Positions 61,498-64,000 of a DNA stretch of 64,000 nucleotides are shown here, in pieces. The stretch's first letter is position 1. Each line of letters opens with the position of its first letter. The notes beneath the pieces are model-generated. The model was given only the letters and a program-made list of their open reading frames with translations. It was not told the DNA's origin and made no database searches. A program made the position numbers and the translations under genes. The DNA comes from Saccharothrix longispora (GTDB lineage Bacteria; Actinomycetota; Actinomycetes; Mycobacteriales; Pseudonocardiaceae): the NCBI RefSeq assembly GCF_030852425.1, contig NZ_NSDM01000003.1:310001-374000 (forward strand), given 5' to 3'.

Positions 61498-62372
61498 CCG
61501 CCCACTCCTGTCAACAACCGGTCCCAGGCCCGCAGGAACGCGTCGAGCCCGTAGTGGGCCAGGGCGAACTCCCTGGCCTGCTTGCCCCGCTGCACGGCCA
61601 GCGCGGGGTCCGCGACCAGCTCCCGCAGGCCTCGCACGAGTTCGTCCACGTCCGTGGACACCACGCCCGCGTCCGGCGGCACGGCGCGCACCACCTCCGT
61701 GCAGGCCAGCGCCACCACCGGCATCCCCAGGTGCATGGCCTCGATCAGCGACAGGCCGAGCGAGGTCCACCGCACGGGGTGGACGTAGGCGCGCCGCCGG
61801 GCCAGCTCCCGGTGCAGCGAGTCGAGGTCGTGGTCGCCGCGACCCATGTCGCCGAGCTTCTCCGTGCCCATGCCGTACACGTCCAGCGGCGCGACCTCGG
61901 CGAACCGCGGCAGCAGGTCGGTGCCCACCACGCGCCCGCGGCGCACCGGCTCGTTGACCACGACGGCCGCGCGGGCCAGGTCGCCGGTGTAGCGGTGGCC
62001 GGGGTCGACGACGCCGTGCTCGATCACCACGGTGCGCGTGTCGCCGCAGTCCCACATGAGGTCGTTGAAGTGCGTGACATGAACGATCGTGCCCGGCCAG
62101 TCCTTCAGCGGGTGCACCTGGTTGGGGTGCTTCGGCGTGTTGTGCTCCAGGTAGACGAGCGGGATGCCGCTCGGCACCCAGCCGACCTCCTCGGGCCGCT
62201 GGATCACGGCGGCGTCGGCCTCCGCGCCCGCGACGTCGACCTCGCGCGCGGCGGGCCAGTCGCGGCCGGCGAGGCCGATGCCCTTGGGCGGGGCGGCTAT
62301 CAGGTACTCGTGCCCGCCCTGGACGAACGCGTTCGTCCAGGACCCGTGCACGTGCCACAGCAGGATCTTCAC
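61494..62372 (-). CDS. Glycosyltransferase (GT-B, group 1-like)
   Basis: The 292-residue protein has ILLWHVHGSWTNAFVQGGHE at the start, LVYLEHNTPKHPNQ, and a donor-site region TSLGLSLIEAMHLGMPVVAL. It ends with AREFALAHYGLDAFLRAWDR, typical of group 1 glycosyltransferases. Shorter than most, but both halves are present. Starts at a GTG overlapping the GT9 stop (GTGA). Confidence 0.88.
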   Translation of the reverse strand: MKILLWHVHGSWTNAFVQGGHEYLIAAPPKGIGLAGRDWPAAREVDVAGAEADAAVIQRPEEVGWVPSGIPLVYLEHNTPKHPNQVHPLKDWPGTIVHVTHFNDLMWDCGDTRTVVIEHGVVDPGHRYTGDLARAAVVVNEPVRRGRVVGTDLLPRFAEVAPLDVYGMGTEKLGDMGRGDHDLDSLHRELARRRAYVHPVRWTSLGLSLIEAMHLGMPVVALACTEVVRAVPPDAGVVSTDVDELVRGLRELVADPALAVQRGKQAREFALAHYGLDAFLRAWDRLLTGVGG

Positions 62373-63361
62373 GTCCGCACCCCCACCAGGTCGGAAACGG
62401 CGGCGACGACCCGGTCGGGCGTCACCCTGTCCAGGCACGGGTGCCCGGCGACCGGGCACTCGCGAGCGCGTGAGCCCCGGCACGGGGCGTGCTGGTCGCC
62501 CAGCAGGACGTGCGGGCCGTGCGGCGCCCAGCGCACGGCGGGCACGACCGGCGAGAACAGCGACACCACCGGCGTGCCGACGGCGGCGGCCAGGTGCGCG
62601 GGACCGGTGTTGCCGACCACGACGGCGTCGGCGCCGGCCAGCAGCCCGGCGAGTTCGGCGAACGTCGTGCGCCCGCCCAGGTCGACGCCGTGCTCGCCGG
62701 CGACGTGCCTGGTCAGCCCGGTCTCGCCGGGGCCGCCGGTGACCAGCACCCGGTGCCCGGCGGCGGCGAGGGCGGCGACCGCCTGGGCGCACCGGTCGGG
62801 CGACCAGGCGCGGGCGGGCACGGACGCGCCGGGGTGCAGCACCACGTACGGGCCGACCTCGGGGGTCTCGGGCGGGGTCGTCACGGCGAGCCGGCCGTCG
62901 TCGCCGGGCGGCAGTTCGAACCCGGCGGCGCGGGCGACCTCCAGCGCGCGTTCGGCCTCGGGGACGTCCGGGTCGTCGCGCAGCCGGACGTCCAGCAGGG
63001 AACCGGGGTAGTCGGTCGAGCGGGCGACGATCCTCGGCACGCCGGCGAGCCTGAGGAGCAGCGCGAGCGGCAGCGGGCTCTGGTGGAACGAGGTGAGGAT
63101 CAGGGCCACGTCGGCCCTGATCCCCTTGAGCAGGGCCACGACGCCCTCGATGTCCGGCGCGCGCACCTCGGGCGCGGGGGCGGTGATCCACGGGCAGTCC
63201 CAGCGCACGACCCGGTCGACGCCCGGCAGCAGCTCGGCGGCCTGCGCGCCCGCGTGCCCGCACAGCAGCACGACCTCGCCCGCGTGCGCGGCGGCCCGGA
63301 CCGCCGGCCCCGCGAGCAGCACGTCGCCGTCGCTGTCGAGCCGGGCCACGATCGTCCTCAT
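62369..63361 (-). CDS. Family 9 glycosyltransferase (heptosyltransferase-like)
   Basis: The 330-residue GT9 protein has TIVARLDSDGDVLLAGPAVR, VVLHPGASVPARAWSPDR and VVVGNTGPAHLAAAVGTPVV before SLFSPVVPA. C-terminal cysteines (APCRGSRARECPVAGHPC) resemble the small motif found in many GT9 proteins. ADP-heptose is the likely donor given gmhA/hldE/gmhB in the same operon. The ATG overlaps the gmhB stop. Confidence 0.91.
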   Translation of the reverse strand: MRTIVARLDSDGDVLLAGPAVRAAAHAGEVVLLCGHAGAQAAELLPGVDRVVRWDCPWITAPAPEVRAPDIEGVVALLKGIRADVALILTSFHQSPLPLALLLRLAGVPRIVARSTDYPGSLLDVRLRDDPDVPEAERALEVARAAGFELPPGDDGRLAVTTPPETPEVGPYVVLHPGASVPARAWSPDRCAQAVAALAAAGHRVLVTGGPGETGLTRHVAGEHGVDLGGRTTFAELAGLLAGADAVVVGNTGPAHLAAAVGTPVVSLFSPVVPAVRWAPHGPHVLLGDQHAPCRGSRARECPVAGHPCLDRVTPDRVVAAVSDLVGVRT

Positions 63362-63873
63362 AGGATCATCGCCAGCGCGCCGCGAAGGTCCCGGGCGGTG
63401 TGCGGCGCGCGGTCGACCTCGTCGGCCAGCGTCACGGGGGTGGGCACCATGATCGGTGTGACGCCGGCCGCGAGGCCCGCCTTCACGTCCGCCTCGATGT
63501 CGCCGATGAAGTAGGTGCGCTCCGGGCGGGCGTCCAGCGCTCCACAGGCCCGGATCACCATGCCCGGCAAGGGTTTGCGGCACGAGCACCCGTCGTCCGG
63601 TGCGTGCGGGCAGACCTGCCACGTGCCGAAGCGGCCGAGCAGCACCTCGACGCGCGCGTTGACCGCGGCGACCTGCTCGCCGGTGATGAGGCCCCGTCCG
63701 ACACCGGACTGGTTGCTCACCACGCCCGTGCGCACGCCGTGCGCCCGGAGCAGGCACAGGACTTCGCGCGCGCCGGACATCGGCTCGACCTTCGCCGGGT
63801 CGCCGTTGTAGGGCACGTCCTCGATGAGCGTGCCGTCGCGATCGAACAGAACCGCGTCGGGGTACTGGTCCAC
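63358..63873 (-). CDS. gmhB: D-glycero-D-manno-heptose-1,7-bisphosphate 7-phosphatase
   Basis: The 171-residue HAD phosphatase has the nucleophile motif VLFDRDGTLIEDVPYNGDP, motif II VVSNQSGVGRGL and the zinc loop CPHAPDDGCSCRKPLPGM, all diagnostic for GmhB. Motif IV is FIGDIEADVKAG. It is the first gene of the eight-gene operon. The GTG at 63873 is preceded by AGAGGAG-like bases. It removes the 7-phosphate before adenylylation by HldE. Confidence 0.92.
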   Translation of the reverse strand: MDQYPDAVLFDRDGTLIEDVPYNGDPAKVEPMSGAREVLCLLRAHGVRTGVVSNQSGVGRGLITGEQVAAVNARVEVLLGRFGTWQVCPHAPDDGCSCRKPLPGMVIRACGALDARPERTYFIGDIEADVKAGLAAGVTPIMVPTPVTLADEVDRAPHTARDLRGALAMIL

Positions 63874-64000
63874 AGAGGAGAGTTAGCCGGCGGGAAACGA
63901 ACCAAACGCTTTCCGGAGAAGCGCTACTCAGCGTTACTCGCTCGACCGGTGGTACCGGCCGGCGATGTGTGGGACCCGGGAGTGGGGGGTAACCAGTGCT
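63874..64000. other. Gap upstream of the heptose operon
   Basis: The last 127 bases hold no supportable gene. They should contain the promoter of the minus-strand heptose operon, but no convincing -35/-10 pair was found by eye. Confidence 0.4.

Overview
The window is very GC-rich DNA with strong G/C preference at third codon positions, frequent GTG starts and many 4-base ATGA/GTGA gene overlaps. It holds secreted polysaccharide-degrading enzymes with CBM2 modules, LacI-type sugar regulators, CebR-type operators, an ECF sigma factor with its YCII partner gene, and DesK/DesR-like signalling. This points to a soil filamentous actinomycete, most likely of the Pseudonocardiaceae (Saccharothrix/Actinosynnema-like). 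The family assignment is inferred from protein style, not from a marker gene. No rRNA, tRNA, CRISPR array, transposase or phage gene was found.

Region 1 (1-23.4 kb) is a plant cell wall utilisation island. It has a pectate lyase-pectinesterase fusion coupled to two sugar ABC permeases (1-3581). A mannan block has a GH5 mannanase, an SGNH esterase, a LacI regulator and a divergent CE7 deacetylase, with matched TTAA-type palindromes in both promoter regions. A xylo-oligosaccharide (bxl-like) locus has an intracellular GH3 glycosidase, ABC importer genes and two paralogous LacI regulators with GTTTCGA operator repeats. An AA10 lytic polysaccharide monooxygenase gene sits under a perfect CebR box and is co-translated with a small lipoprotein ending in three histidines. 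Between these blocks lie an XRE regulator and a decayed relative, a DUF1992 protein, the ECF sigma factor pair and a membrane protein.

Region 2 (23.4-42.4 kb) is mixed. It contains a PfkB kinase (just before it), a 38-bp-arm inverted repeat element, an NlpC/P60 hydrolase, a decayed CheB / STAS-ATPase / CheR-PAS cluster, a MerR regulator, a sunset/OmpA envelope pair, an ArsR-SRPBCC pair, an internally deleted NDH-2 gene, a beta-phosphoglucomutase with a GH65 phosphorylase, a WYL regulator divergent from an epoxide hydrolase, an orphan sugar-binding lipoprotein, and a free-standing protein resembling the adenylyl cyclase domain of polymorphic and anthrax-type toxins.

Region 3 (42.6-63.9 kb) is dominated by two surface-glycan style operons. 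The plus-strand operon (42657-48374) encodes a UDP-xylose-synthase-like epimerase, a NodU/CmcH-type carbamoyltransferase, a GT2, a GT9 and UDP-glucose dehydrogenase. The minus-strand operon (63873 down to 56519) encodes GmhB, a GT9, two further glycosyltransferases, GmhA, HldE, an SDR and a cytochrome P450, almost all overlapping. Together they could supply ADP-heptose, UDP-glucuronate/UDP-pentose and carbamoyl groups to an unidentified glycan or glycoside. Between them lie a DesKR-like two-component system with an ABC-2 exporter and several dehydrogenase/stress genes, and a second copy of the inverted-repeat element follows the first operon.

Several genes are broken: an XRE remnant, CheB, CheR-PAS, NDH-2, a DUF2087 protein and the P450. 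Three of these (CheB, DUF2087, P450) need only one base restored, so sequencing error should be excluded before they are called pseudogenes.
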